Of a stretch of 64,000 bases of DNA, positions 1-9,058 are shown piece by piece. Each line of letters starts with the position of its first letter. Within the stretch, counting starts at the first letter, position 1. Under the pieces are notes generated by a model. That model did not search any database and was not told the DNA's origin. It saw only the letters and a list, made by a program, of their open reading frames with translations. A program made the position numbers and the translations under genes. This DNA comes from CBDBZX01 sp965213645 (lineage in GTDB: Bacteria > Deinococcota > Deinococci > Deinococcales > Trueperaceae), in contig CBDBZX010000010.1 in assembly GCA_965213645.1 (NCBI GenBank), forward strand, positions 151,070-215,069. Reading direction: 5' to 3'.

Positions 1-1
1 C

Positions 2-274
2 GATCACCGCGCCGTGACCTCGTTTTATCAGGTGAATTATCCGCGAGAACCTTATGAGATCAACCACACGTTACCCAAAGTGCAAGCGCCGACGCTCGTA
101 ATTCACGGCGCACAAGATCAGTTTTTGCTCGCCTCGGGACACGCCCGCAACGCTCAGTGGATAGAGTCGGAGCCCGAAACGGTGATGTTGGATGCGGGGC
201 ATTTTGTTCATCAAGAAAAGCCGGAAGAGGTCAACACGGTGATGCTCGAGTTCCTAACAGACGGTTCAAGGTGA
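2..274 (+). CDS. alpha/beta hydrolase, C-terminal part
   Basis: This is the C-terminal 90 or so residues of an alpha/beta-hydrolase-fold enzyme whose start lies before the window. The segment PTLVIHGAQDQFL is the usual strand carrying the acid residue of the triad, and DAGHFVHQEKPEEV carries the catalytic histidine close to the C-terminus, as in epoxide-hydrolase and haloalkane-dehalogenase-like members. The nucleophile region is outside the window, so the substrate cannot be inferred. An internal GTG at 14 is in frame, but the reading frame is open upstream of it. The next gene follows after 80 bases on the same strand. Confidence 0.8.
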   Translation, partial: DHRAVTSFYQVNYPREPYEINHTLPKVQAPTLVIHGAQDQFLLASGHARNAQWIESEPETVMLDAGHFVHQEKPEEVNTVMLEFLTDGSR

Positions 275-354
275 CGCTCCCTCAAACCAATCTCTGAGAA
301 GCTACCCAATTCACAAGAGTCAAAATCCACAAAGGTCAAATGAAAGGATAAGTT

Positions 355-774
355 ATGTTAGACGCCGCTGACATCAGTATTTCTACTTCTCTCACTTGGA
401 TGCGCGTCATGTACGCCGTCGCCATCGTCGGTGCTGGCGCGGTGGGTTTAACCACGCTGTTCGCCCCCCGTCTAGCGTCGCAGTATATCTTCGCAGGCGG
501 AACCGAGGTCGATGTTTACCTCCGCATCCTCGGCGCTCTGTGGCTGGCGCTCGGCGTCGCTTCGGTGTTCGGGCTCGCTCAACCTCTAAAATTCAGCGTC
601 GTCTTTCTGATTCAACTAACCTACAAAACAGCGTGGTTGGTCGTGGCGGCGCTGCCTGCTTTGGCGAGTGGCAATAGAGAGGTGGGGCTTATTTTCCTCA
701 CCGCTTTATTTGCAGCGTGGGTTGTTGCCTTGCTCTTCGTCGCGCCTTTCCGCTATCTATTTGGAGCACCGTGA
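355..774 (+). CDS. small membrane protein, unknown function
   Basis: A 139-residue protein with about four hydrophobic segments (roughly residues 17-40, 55-75, 80-102 and 110-135), so an inner-membrane protein. I do not recognise the family with certainty; the shape resembles small DoxX-like or DUF-type four-helix membrane proteins. The ATG has an AAGGA ribosome site six bases upstream. Its TGA overlaps the GTG of the following metallo-hydrolase by four bases (GTGA), so the two genes are probably translated together. Confidence 0.7.
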   Translation: MLDAADISISTSLTWMRVMYAVAIVGAGAVGLTTLFAPRLASQYIFAGGTEVDVYLRILGALWLALGVASVFGLAQPLKFSVVFLIQLTYKTAWLVVAALPALASGNREVGLIFLTALFAAWVVALLFVAPFRYLFGAP

Positions 775-1505
775 AGGCGCTGGCAAAGGGTATCTATCAG
801 CTTAACTTGGGTAAGGCGAACGTTTTTGTACTTGAGGGCAAAGACGGCCTCGCGCTGGTGGATACGGCTGTTGTAGGCGTGAAGGAAAAGTTAGAAAAAG
901 CCCTCCATCAAAACGGTTTCGCTCTTAAAGACATCAAACACATCCTCGTAACGCACGCGCATGTGGACCACGTTGGGGGGCTTAAAGAGATTCAAACGGC
1001 AACGAGCGCGTCAGTGTGGGTGCACCGCTTGGACGCGCCGTTCGTGCGTCGAGGCGAGCCTACGCCCTACCCAGACACGTCGGAACTCGAGCTGTTCGAC
1101 AGGGGTATGGGCCGGCTTATCGCGTCCTTTGTCGGCGACGAACAACCCGCTGCGCCGGTTCATCATGAGGTCGAAGAGGGCGACGTGCTCAATGAAATTC
1201 GTGAGGGCCTTCGTGTGGTTCACCTGCCCGGTCACAGCCCCGGACAGGTCGGCTTCTGGCTCCCCGAGGAGCGAATCTTGCTCGGCGGCGACGTGATGAT
1301 GCACCTCTTGCCCTGGTTGCATCTGCCCCTGGGTGCGTACACACCTGACATGGCAGAGGCAAAACGCTCAATCGTCAAAGCTGCTGCGCTGAAACCGCGC
1401 TCGGTAGGCGTAGGACACGGTGCGCCGCTCATTGGAAACGCCGAGGCGAAGCTGGCGCAGTTCGCTGCGAAACTTCAGAAAACTTTGGTGCCCGCAAGAG
1501 GTTAG
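771..1505 (+). CDS. MBL-fold metallo-hydrolase
   Basis: A metallo-beta-lactamase-fold hydrolase of about 244 residues. The zinc-binding HAHVDH motif lies near residues 62-67, followed by the HLPGHSPGQVGFW histidine and the GGDVMM aspartate, and ends with a GHG loop, so the metal site looks complete. The substrate is unknown; the family covers glyoxalase II, lactonases and other hydrolases. The open frame extends upstream to 717, but I chose GTG 771 because GGAG lies five bases upstream, it overlaps the previous stop, and the encoded protein then begins just before the first fold strand (AKGIYQLNLG). Confidence 0.85.
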   Translation: MKALAKGIYQLNLGKANVFVLEGKDGLALVDTAVVGVKEKLEKALHQNGFALKDIKHILVTHAHVDHVGGLKEIQTATSASVWVHRLDAPFVRRGEPTPYPDTSELELFDRGMGRLIASFVGDEQPAAPVHHEVEEGDVLNEIREGLRVVHLPGHSPGQVGFWLPEERILLGGDVMMHLLPWLHLPLGAYTPDMAEAKRSIVKAAALKPRSVGVGHGAPLIGNAEAKLAQFAAKLQKTLVPARG

Positions 1506-1597
1506 GCTTAGGTGAAAGGGCGCAGCTATTATTTTCGCGACATATGTACCTAGAAACGCCGCATTCACTAAGCGTTTTGGTGACCAGATGCAGCCCG

Positions 1598-2041
1598 CTA
1601 ACCTGACGGTTGAGACCTGCTGTGCTCACTTACTTGCCGTTTGAGCCGCCCCATAATCGCGCTCATCCCGCGCAGCCTCAAAGGTGAAATGACCTCGCCG
1701 AGCTTCATCTGCATATAGAAGTCGTCGGGCGTCTCTAAAATCTGCTGGGGCGCTAAACCGCTCAAGCCTTCGGATAAGATGCCTGCGAACCCCCTCGTCG
1801 TAGGCGCTTCGGGGGGCGCGTCGAAGTGGAAGACGACGTGCTCACTGTCAGGGAACTCCGTAGCGATGAAAAAGGGGGTTTGACACTCGTGGACCTTTTC
1901 CATCTGGTCGCGGCTGTCTTCTAGCTCAGCGGGAAGGGGCGGAACTTTCTTGGAATACTCCAAAAGCAGTTGAAGCCTCAGTTGTTTAGGGGCACTGCTA
2001 AAGGTGCTCACGATGGTCTGAAGTTGGTCGGGTACGCTCAT
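1598..2041 (-). CDS. sufE: SufE-family Fe-S cluster assembly protein
   Basis: A 147-residue SufE-type protein. SufE accepts persulfide sulfur from the cysteine desulfurase SufS on a conserved cysteine and passes it to the SufBCD scaffold. The cysteine is Cys53 in VHECQTPFF, and the TRGFAGILSEGLSG segment is typical of the family. No suf neighbours are present, so it stands alone here. The ATG follows a TATAGT box by six bases, which fits a leaderless transcript. Confidence 0.88.
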   Translation of the reverse strand: MSVPDQLQTIVSTFSSAPKQLRLQLLLEYSKKVPPLPAELEDSRDQMEKVHECQTPFFIATEFPDSEHVVFHFDAPPEAPTTRGFAGILSEGLSGLAPQQILETPDDFYMQMKLGEVISPLRLRGMSAIMGRLKRQVSEHSRSQPSG

Positions 2042-2076
2042 AGCTTTACTATAAGACGGTAGCGTGAAGAGGTAAG

Positions 2077-3540
2077 TTAAGGGGAAAACGGAAGGAGCGC
2101 TCTATCGAGTGCTTCGTCAATTCTCCTCATGTCCAGTGACCTCTCCAGGTGGGCGGCGAGGGTGTCGAGGGCGGTGTCCACGTGCGTGAGCCAGTCTTGT
2201 GAAGAGGTCTCTGCGCCGAGCTTACCTAAGAACCACCTTCTAAACGCGGTGTTGTCGAAGAGCCCATGCGCGTAGACGCCCATCACATTGCCCTGGCTAA
2301 AGCCTAACTTCTCGCTGAGAAGAGGTTGGACGTGAGCCCCGGCCTGAGTTCGTCCGTGATGGATTTCGTAGCCTTGTAAGGTGTCGCCAGTGGGGAGGAG
2401 CGTCGTGGCTATTTGCCGCGTCACTTTATCTGCGGCCATGACCGTCTCAATATCTAGTAGACCTAGACCCGCTACGCTTTCGCTCGAGGTTTCAACGTCC
2501 TGCGGGTCGTGCACAGCGTGTCCGAGCATCTGAAAGCCGCCGCAGATGCCGAGCACCGGGACGCCTAACTTGGCGAGATGCGCAACCTCTTCGGCTAGGC
2601 CGCTGCGCTGCAAGAACCCTAAGTCGGCGGCGACGTGTTTCGAGCCCGCCAGGATGACGGCGTCCGCCTTGCGCAAGCGGTGAACCTCATGAACGAAGGT
2701 CGCGTGGACGCTCTTCTCGTGCACAAGGGCGTCGAACTCGTCGAAGTTGGACAAGTAAGGTGTTTTGAGAATGGCGAGGTGCGGTTTGTCGTCCGCACCT
2801 CTTGCAAGCTGCGCAGGCTTGGTAGCGAGAAGGCGTCCTCTTCGGGAAGAGGGAGCGGGAGCATCGGCACGACGCCGAGCGTAGGGACGCGGGTGCGCGT
2901 TTCTAACCAGTCCATAGCGTTCCCCAAAAGCGCCTCCTCGCCGCGAAACTTGTTCAGAATAAAACCTGTGAGCAGCCCCCTCTCCTCGTCGTCCAAGCAG
3001 TGCCACGTCCCCAAGAGGTGCGCGAACGCGCCGCCCCGGTCAATATCAGCCGCGAGCAGCACGCGAGCGTTGACCTCTTTCGCGACGCGCATATTGACGA
3101 TGTCGCTCGCCTTGAGGTTGACCTCAGCCGGGCTGCCTGCGCCCTCAATGACGACCAAGTCAACCTCTTCCATCAAGCTGTCAAGGCTGTCCCGGACGCT
3201 CCCCCAGAGATAAGGTTTGCGCTCCGTCCAGGGAACGTCGCGCAGGTCGCGCCGCGCCTTGCCCAACACCACGACCTGTGAGCGCGTGTCCGCTTCGGGC
3301 TTGAGGAGCACGGGGTTCATGCGCACGTCGGGGCGGATGCGGGCGGCTTGGGCTTGGAGGAGCTGCGCCCGGCCCATCTCTAAGCCCTCAGTGCGTGACG
3401 CCCGCGTTGTTGCTCATGTTCTGCGCTTTGAAAGGGGCGACCTTGACGCCGCGATTAGCGTAGAGGCGGCACAGGCCAGCGACGAGGTACGATTTGCCCG
3501 CGTCCGAGGTGCAGCCTTGGACCATCAGGGCTTTAGCCAC
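2077..3540 (-). pseudogene. cobQ: cobyric acid synthase CobQ/CbiP, two frameshifts
   Basis: Glutamine-dependent amidation of adenosylcobyrinic acid a,c-diamide to cobyric acid in cobalamin synthesis. The gene reads in three frames. GTG 3540 opens MAKALMVQGCTSDAGKS (the ATP-binding loop) up to MSNNAGVT. One extra base near 3394 then shifts to the frame with GLEMGRAQLLQAQ and LPLPEEDAFSLPSL. A second indel near 2795 shifts to the frame with GICGGFQMLG (amidotransferase nucleophile) and YAHGLFDN (catalytic histidine). Together the pieces make about 485 residues, the normal family length. Its start overlaps the stop of the upstream aminotransferase gene. It is either a decayed gene or, more likely, intact sequence with assembly errors. 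Confidence 0.85.
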
Positions 3541-4630
3541 GCTCGGACCTCTTCTCAGTATGTGGATAGTCCGTCCGCAACCAGTCTATGAACCTCTCGT
3601 TTTCGTGCGGCTGCTGCGCGGCGAGGCGTACCTTGGTGGGCAGGCCGAAGCTGGTGCAGTCGCGCACGCGCACGCCTGCTGCCAGTGCCCGCTGCTTAAA
3701 GGACGGGGCGTGACCAACTTCGGTGAGGAAGTAGTTGGTGTGCGTATCGTTTACCCGTAATCCTAACCCCCGAAGCTCGGCTTGAAATTCTAAACGGACG
3801 GTGTGAAGCTTAGGCAAGCGTCGCCCGCAAGAACGCTTGGCCCTCTCTCAGAAAGCGCCCATTTCAAGGCGCATATTGGGCGTGGCTGCCGAGGTGCCAC
3901 GGCGGGGCGCTACGCTCTAAAACGCGCCCTATCTCAGCGGGTCCAAGGGCGTAGCCTAAGCGAATTCCCGGTATCCGAAAGCTCTTGGTCAGAGAGTGGA
4001 GTTGCAAGATGTTGGCGGGGAAAGTTCTAGTGACCTCTCGAGTACCTTGTGATGGGATGTCCAAGAACTCGAGATACGCCGCGTCCAAAACGAGCAGCGC
4101 ATCCTCCTCTGCGCAGGCGTGTGCGATGCTCGCTAAGTCGTCCGCTGACCAGGCGTGCCCGGTGGGGTTGTTCGGCTGACAGAGCCAGACGAGCGTCGGA
4201 TGGAGGGTATGAATGTCTCTTAGCACAGCGGTTGCATCGGGGCTGTTTTCCTCATAAGGGGAACAGGTATGGACCTGAGCGCCACATAAACGAGCGGCGC
4301 GGGCGTACTCGCCGAAGGTCGGCGCGGCGACTAAGACGCGCTTAGAGGCGTCTAAATAGCAGCGGCTCAGGCGGTGAATCAGCTCTGCCGTCCCATGTCC
4401 TAAGCTGACCTGAGATGCCTCCACTTGATGATGTTGGGCGATGAGGTGCTTCTCTTGAGCGTAGCTCGGGTCGGGGTAGGTCTGAACGGGGGTGTGTTTG
4501 AGGTGCTCCAGCAACCCCTCACTCGGCCCGAACGGGTTGCTGTTCACGCTGAAGTCGAGCGACGCGTCGAGCGTCCATCGGGGCCGCCGTGCGTATCAAA
4601 GTCGGTGTCGGGGAGGACAGATTTGGGCAT
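3533..4630 (-). pseudogene. cobC: threonine-phosphate decarboxylase-like aminotransferase, several frameshifts
   Basis: A PLP-dependent class I/II aminotransferase. Between cobD and cobQ it is best read as L-threonine-O-3-phosphate decarboxylase, which makes the aminopropanol-phosphate for the cobalamin nucleotide loop; a histidinol-phosphate aminotransferase is the alternative. PNNPTG, LVLDAAYLEF and the PLP lysine in LTKSFRIPGIRLGY are all present. The ATG at 4630 leads to THGGPDG, then a missing base near 4577 moves the frame to LDASLDFSVNSNPFG. Further single-base shifts near 3868, 3853 and 3815 are needed to reach the C-terminal part (LPKLHTVRLEFQ to the stop at 3533). Four indels in one gene is unusual. 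Confidence 0.75.
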
Positions 4631-4639
4631 AGTTACACG

Positions 4640-5563
4640 TTAGCCGTAGAGCGTCCAGAGCAGGTGAGCCGCGCCTAAAAGGAGGACGGTAAGGAGGCTG
4701 CAGGGGCGAATCCAGTGGATACTCAGCCGAATATCCTCTGCTGTCGGCGCACGCCCTTCGGGGTTGAGCACATAGACCTCTCGCTTATCCAGCCTAACAC
4801 CCAAGCCCCCGGCGGCGGCAGCCATCGGCCAGCCTGCATTGGGGGAAGGCGTCCTTTTGGCATCCTGCCACGCCGTGCGCCAAGCGCGACGCGCACTCGC
4901 CCCGATGAGCGGCGCGGCGAGGCAGAGCATAAGGGCGCTGAGGCGGGCGGGGATGAGGTTCAAGAGGTCGTCGAGCCTTGCGGCGGCTTTGCCGAGGTGC
5001 TCGAGCTTCCCCTCTCGGTAGCCCAACATAGCGTCCGCCGTATTCACAAAGCGGTAGACCCACGCGCCCGTTAAGCCGAACAGAACGAAGTAGAAAAAGG
5101 GCGCAACGACGCTGTCGCTCAAGTTTTCGGCGAGCGATTCGATGGTTGCTCCCGCGACTTCGGCGTCGCTCAGTTGGCGCGTGTCGCGGCTGACGAGGTG
5201 GTAGGCGAGCAGAACGCGGGCGTTAGAGAGGTCAGCTTGCTCGAGCGCACTTCTCACCTCATGTCCTGCCCTGAGGAGCGCCGTTAGGCTAAAGCTAGGC
5301 TTGAGCGCCAAAGCCGTAAGCGGCAGGCTCAGCCAGAGCGGGAAGAGGTGCAGCGCCCAGGTGATAGACCAAGCCACTGCGCTCACAACGAGACAGCCGA
5401 GCGTCAGCGCGTTCGCGCCCGTCCATAAAAGGTCAATAGGTGTGCCCTCTCTGCGTTTGACCCATGTTAGATAGCGCCCAAACCACGCCACGGGATGCCA
5501 GTGGGTCGGCGGTTCGCCCAAGAGATCAACGAGCATGGCGAGCCCGAGGACGGCTAGGCTAAT
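4640..5563 (-). CDS. cobD: adenosylcobinamide-phosphate synthase CobD/CbiB
   Basis: Membrane enzyme that joins aminopropanol phosphate to cobyric acid. LLGEPPTHWHPVAWFGRY near the start, and TIESLAENLSDSVVAPFFYF and RFVNTADAMLGY in the middle, are clear CbiB signatures. About 298 residues are counted from ATG 5536, but that start cuts the usual first hydrophobic strand. The frame continues upstream as ISLAVLGLA to an ATT codon at 5563 that has AAGGA seven bases before it, with no ATG, GTG or TTG available before a stop. I therefore give the ATT start; ATG 5536 or a base error are the alternatives. It is the first gene of the block cobD, aminotransferase, cobQ. Confidence 0.85.
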   Translation of the reverse strand: MSLAVLGLAMLVDLLGEPPTHWHPVAWFGRYLTWVKRREGTPIDLLWTGANALTLGCLVVSAVAWSITWALHLFPLWLSLPLTALALKPSFSLTALLRAGHEVRSALEQADLSNARVLLAYHLVSRDTRQLSDAEVAGATIESLAENLSDSVVAPFFYFVLFGLTGAWVYRFVNTADAMLGYREGKLEHLGKAAARLDDLLNLIPARLSALMLCLAAPLIGASARRAWRTAWQDAKRTPSPNAGWPMAAAAGGLGVRLDKREVYVLNPEGRAPTAEDIRLSIHWIRPCSLLTVLLLGAAHLLWTLYG

Positions 5564-5737
5564 GGCGGGTTCCTTGCGCTAAAAGGTATTTTTCTGTTGC
5601 CATTAATGTCTCTGTCAATTCAAAACGTTCGTCAAGCATATCTTATTCATACTACGTTCACCGTGCGGACTTTTTACATAATGCTAACGTTGTCATTGCT
5701 TAAAACTGGAGAGGGCCGCGTGGTATCTTGGCTCGGT

Positions 5738-7019
5738 ATGACTTATCCTGACGTGCTCGAGATTCACCCCAAACGGAGCGTTGACGCAAATTTAGCTGTA
5801 CCCGGCTCCAAAAGCCTAACCAACCGCGCCTTTATCGTGGCGGCGTTGGCGGAGGGAACCTCGGTCTTGAAGGGCGGCCTCATCGCTGAAGACGCCGAGG
5901 TGATGGTTCGCGCCCTCCGCGCCCTCGGCTTTAAGGTCCAGGTGGACGGTACGACCTTTACGGTGCATGGGCAAGGTGGCAGGGTTCCCAACGCCTCAGC
6001 GGAGTTGGATTTAAGACTCTCAGGCACCTCAATTCGCTTTCTCACGGCGCTCGTCACTTTGGGAAGAGGTCACTACCTTTTGGACGGCAACGCGCGGATG
6101 CGGCAGCGGCCTATCCAGGATTTGCTGAACGCGCTAGAGCCTCTTGGCGCAACCGTCGGCACGCAGTTTGAAACAGGCTGTCCGCCTGTCGTGGTCGAAG
6201 CGGCGGGGCTGCGCGGTGGAGAGACGCGGATTGCGGGAGAGAGTTCGTCGCAGTACCTCTCGGCCCTCCTCATGGCTGCACCGTACGCGGAGGGTTCGGT
6301 CACGTTAGAGGTTGATGGCGAGCTGACCTCTAAGCCCTTTATCGACATGACGCTGAACCTCATGGCGGACTTTGGCATTTCAGTCCAGCGAGAAGGCTAC
6401 GAGCGTTTCACGGTTCAACCGCAGACGTATGGGCCGCAAACTTACAACATCGAAGGGGACGCGATGGCGGCGGGTTATGTGTGGGCAGCGGCGGCTATTG
6501 CGGGCGGACGGGTGCGCGTAGAGAACGTAGGAGCGACCTCTTTGCAAGGCGATAGACGCCTAGCCGACGTGCTCGGTGAGATGGGTTGCGCGGTAACCTG
6601 GACTGAGGAGAGCTGTGAAGTCGCCTTGCCAGAAGGCAAGCTGAGGGGCGGCACCTTTGACCTCAACGACATGAGCGACCAGGCGCAGACGCTCGCCGTC
6701 GTCGCGCTTTTTGCAGATAGCCCGGTGCGCATCACCAACATTTGGAACTTGCGCATCAAGGAGACTGACAGGCTCAGGGCGCTCTACACCGAACTGAGCA
6801 AGCTCGGCGCAGAGGTGGAAGAGGGCGAAGATTACATCGTGGTTCATCCGCTCACCTCTTTTCCTCCCAACTCCTGTAGAGATCGACACCTACGATGACC
6901 ACCGTATGGCGATGGCCTTTGCGCTCGCGGGGTTGAAGATACCGGGTGTTATGATCAAAGACCCTGGCTGCGTCCGCAAGACCTTTCCTGAGTTTTTTGA
7001 GGTGCTCGCGAGTTTATGA
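5738..7019 (+). pseudogene. aroA: 3-phosphoshikimate 1-carboxyvinyltransferase (EPSP synthase), one frameshift
   Basis: Transfers enolpyruvyl from PEP to shikimate-3-phosphate in aromatic amino acid synthesis. The N-terminal substrate motif PGSKSLTNRAFIVAALAEG, the LDGNARMRQRPI loop, the GESSSQYLSALLMAAP segment and RIKETDRLRAL are all present. Near 6870 one extra C in a CCC run ends the frame after about 385 residues. Removing it restores PVEIDTYDDHRMAMAFALAG and the CVRKTFPEFF end, with the stop at 7019. Since the enzyme is normally needed and the rest is perfect, a sequence error is likely. The start could also be GTG 5720, which has GGAGAGGG upstream. Confidence 0.88.
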
Positions 7020-7277
7020 TTCGTTGGCGACGCTATGCCGCGCCATGTTAAGCGCAGTTGCCGATAGGGGGCCTTTAGCCCTTAGGTGTTAGCAAAAGGT
7101 TTTCAGCTAACGGCTAATCGCTAAAAGCTGGGCATCTGCGCTTAGCTGCGAATAGAATATGTAGAGGGCGCTTTGACGCAGCAAGTGACGACCAAGTGAC
7201 AGGTTATGATGAACCTCATGGATGTAATTGGCGATGTGGTGAGCGCGAAAAACCGTAAGGATAAGCAGGGCGGCAGG
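7020..7277. other. intergenic, partial foldback and leaderless promoter candidate
   Basis: The stretch between aroA and cmk contains degenerate copies of the TTAGCTAACGGCTAA-type sequence that forms the perfect hairpin after nadK, here around 7083-7127, probably a terminator for aroA. A TATGAT box at 7205-7210 lies seven bases before ATG 7218, an in-frame alternative start for cmk. Confidence 0.4.
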
Positions 7278-7916
7278 ATGATCGTGACCTTAGACGGCCC
7301 CGCTGCCTCGGGCAAGTCGAGCGTGGCGCGGCGTGTGGCGCAGGCTTTAGATGTGCCCTTTGTCTCGAGCGGCCTCCTCTACCGCGCGGCGACGCATTTA
7401 GTGTTAGCGCACGTGGTGTTGACGCTGAGGATGAAGGGGCGGTGCTTACCTTTCTCAACCAGCACGAGGTCGAACTCATCGCCCTTAGGCGTGCACCTGA
7501 CCGTATTTTATTTGACGGCAACGACATCTCCGCGCAGCTCCACACAACCTCCGTTGACGCGAACGTCTCCACCATTGCCCGTCACCCCGGCGTGCGTAGC
7601 TGGGTCAACGCGCGGCTCAGAGAGATTCGCGGCGACTTTGTGATTGAAGGGCGCGACATGGGCGCGGTGGTCTTCCCTGAGGCGGCGCACAAGTTCTACT
7701 TGAGCGCTCCCGCCGAGGTGCGAGCGGCGCGGCGCGTGAATGAGCGTGAAGGAAGTTTGCGAGAGGTCACGCGGGCGCTTAAACTGCGCGACGAGCGCGA
7801 CGCGGCGCAGCTTGCGCCAGCGCCGGACGCAGTTCATATTGAGACAGCAGGACTTGACGCTCGAGCAAGTCACCGCCACCGTATTAAAAGCCGTTCTAGC
7901 GAAGGTGCGTGCGTGA
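7278..7916 (+). pseudogene. cmk: cytidylate kinase, two frameshifts
   Basis: Phosphorylates CMP and dCMP. MIVTLDGPAASGKSS is the P-loop start typical of Cmk, followed by SSGLLYRAATHLVLA. Around 7411 the frame slips to RGVDAEDEGAVLTFLNQHEVEL and runs through VIEGRDMGAVVFPEAAHKFYL, which carries the family signature. A second slip near 7856 restores the C-terminus LTLEQVTATVLKAVL and ends at TGA 7916. That stop overlaps the GTG of nadK by four bases. Without the second correction the frame runs on into nadK and gives a false 454-residue fusion. ATG 7218, behind a TATGAT box, is an alternative start. Confidence 0.85.
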
Positions 7917-8806
7917 ATTCCGAGTCGTTCGCCACGCCTGCCTCTGCTCTAAAACATGTGGTGATCACTAGCTCTCGCTACAAACCGCAGGCGCACGCGC
8001 TCGTCGAAGAAGCGGCCAAAAAGCTGCGCACGTTGGGCGCAGAGGTCACTGAAGACGTTGAAGGGACGCTCCACTTAGCCAAAGACGCCGCCCACGCCGA
8101 CCTCATCTTGTCCATCGGCGGCGACGGCACGCTCCTCTCGACGGCGCGGCGCTTGGTAGGCGCTTCCGTTCCGACGATGGGCGTGAACTTGGGCAAGTTA
8201 GGCTTTTTGGCGGAGCACAGCACCGACGACTTGTGGGCGTACCTCAACGGTGACGCCTCCGAGGACGGTTGGCGGCTCGACCCTAAGATGATGCTGGGGG
8301 TCGCTGTACAGGTCAACGGCGCAGAGGAGGAGACCACGCGCTACGCTCTGAATGACATCGTCGTCTCCCAGGGAGTGATGTCGCGCCTCGTCAACATCGA
8401 CATGGCGGTGGACGGCTTTCACGCTTCGCAGTACCGCGCGGACGGTCTGGTCGTCTCGACGCCTGTCGGTTCGACGGCCTACTCGCTCTCTCTAGGCGGG
8501 CCGATTTTGGCGCAGGGGCTCCGCGCCTTTGTGATTACGCCCATTGCGCCACACGCGCTCACAAACCGCCCCATCGTGTTAGAGGGCTCGTCTCGCGTCT
8601 CCTTCTGCGTGCAGGGTCCTGTCAATGAGGTCGCGCTCGTCGTGGACGGGCAAGAGCGTATCGAGCTGCACGAGGGCGACCGCTTCACCGTCGCGGCTGC
8701 GCCCACGGACTTCTTTCTCGTCTCGTCGGGCAAGCACAACTACTTCGACATCTTGCGCACCAAGCTCGCCTGGGGCGCGTCGCCGGGGCTGCGCGAAACG
8801 CCCTGA
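7913..8806 (+). CDS. nadK: NAD kinase
   Basis: ATP-dependent phosphorylation of NAD to NADP; cytosolic. LSIGGDGTLLSTAR is the GGDGT signature near residue 65, LGKLGFLAE follows, ALNDIVVSQG supplies the NE/ND site, and DGLVVSTPVGSTAYSLSLGGPIL is the second conserved block. About 297 residues, normal length. GTG 7913 was chosen because it overlaps the corrected cmk stop (GTGA), has GAAGG upstream, and lets the protein begin just before KHVVITSSRYKP. Translation is therefore likely coupled to cmk. A long perfect hairpin follows the stop. Confidence 0.93.
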   Translation: MNSESFATPASALKHVVITSSRYKPQAHALVEEAAKKLRTLGAEVTEDVEGTLHLAKDAAHADLILSIGGDGTLLSTARRLVGASVPTMGVNLGKLGFLAEHSTDDLWAYLNGDASEDGWRLDPKMMLGVAVQVNGAEEETTRYALNDIVVSQGVMSRLVNIDMAVDGFHASQYRADGLVVSTPVGSTAYSLSLGGPILAQGLRAFVITPIAPHALTNRPIVLEGSSRVSFCVQGPVNEVALVVDGQERIELHEGDRFTVAAAPTDFFLVSSGKHNYFDILRTKLAWGASPGLRETP

Positions 8807-8860
8807 GTGTAGCGTTGCGTTCGTTACCTTACGAGAGGGTTTGCTCACGAAGCACTTAGG

Positions 8861-8907
8861 TATTAGCTGTTGGCCGTTAGCTATTAGCTAACGGCCAACA
8901 GCTAATA
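8861..8907. terminator. perfect 22-bp hairpin after nadK
   Basis: Two 22-base arms (8861-8882 and 8886-8907) are exactly complementary around a 3-base ATT loop; the core arm is AGCTGTTGGCCGTTAGCT. There is no clear T-run, so it may be a REP-type palindrome or an RNA-stabilising hairpin rather than a classic intrinsic terminator. A degenerate relative lies near 7083-7127. Confidence 0.7.
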
Positions 8908-9058
8908 GCTGTGCGTCACGTAAACCTCGAGATGTAAAGTTCGCCCGTATAACACGCCGTCAGTTCACTTTTTCACATTCCCTTTACTTTAGGGCCTGGC
9001 ACTTGGAATCGTGAGGTGGGTTGCTGCTAAACGCATCACAAAACGTCAGGCTAGAGTC

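Noticed and set aside
2635..3213. Plus-strand frame of 192 codons over cobQ
   Set aside because: Antisense shadow of the frameshifted cobQ; no domain.
7442..8806. Single 454-residue protein combining Cmk-like and NAD kinase parts
   Set aside because: The join arises from a one-base shift at the end of cmk; correcting it gives a normal cmk stop and the usual overlapping nadK start.
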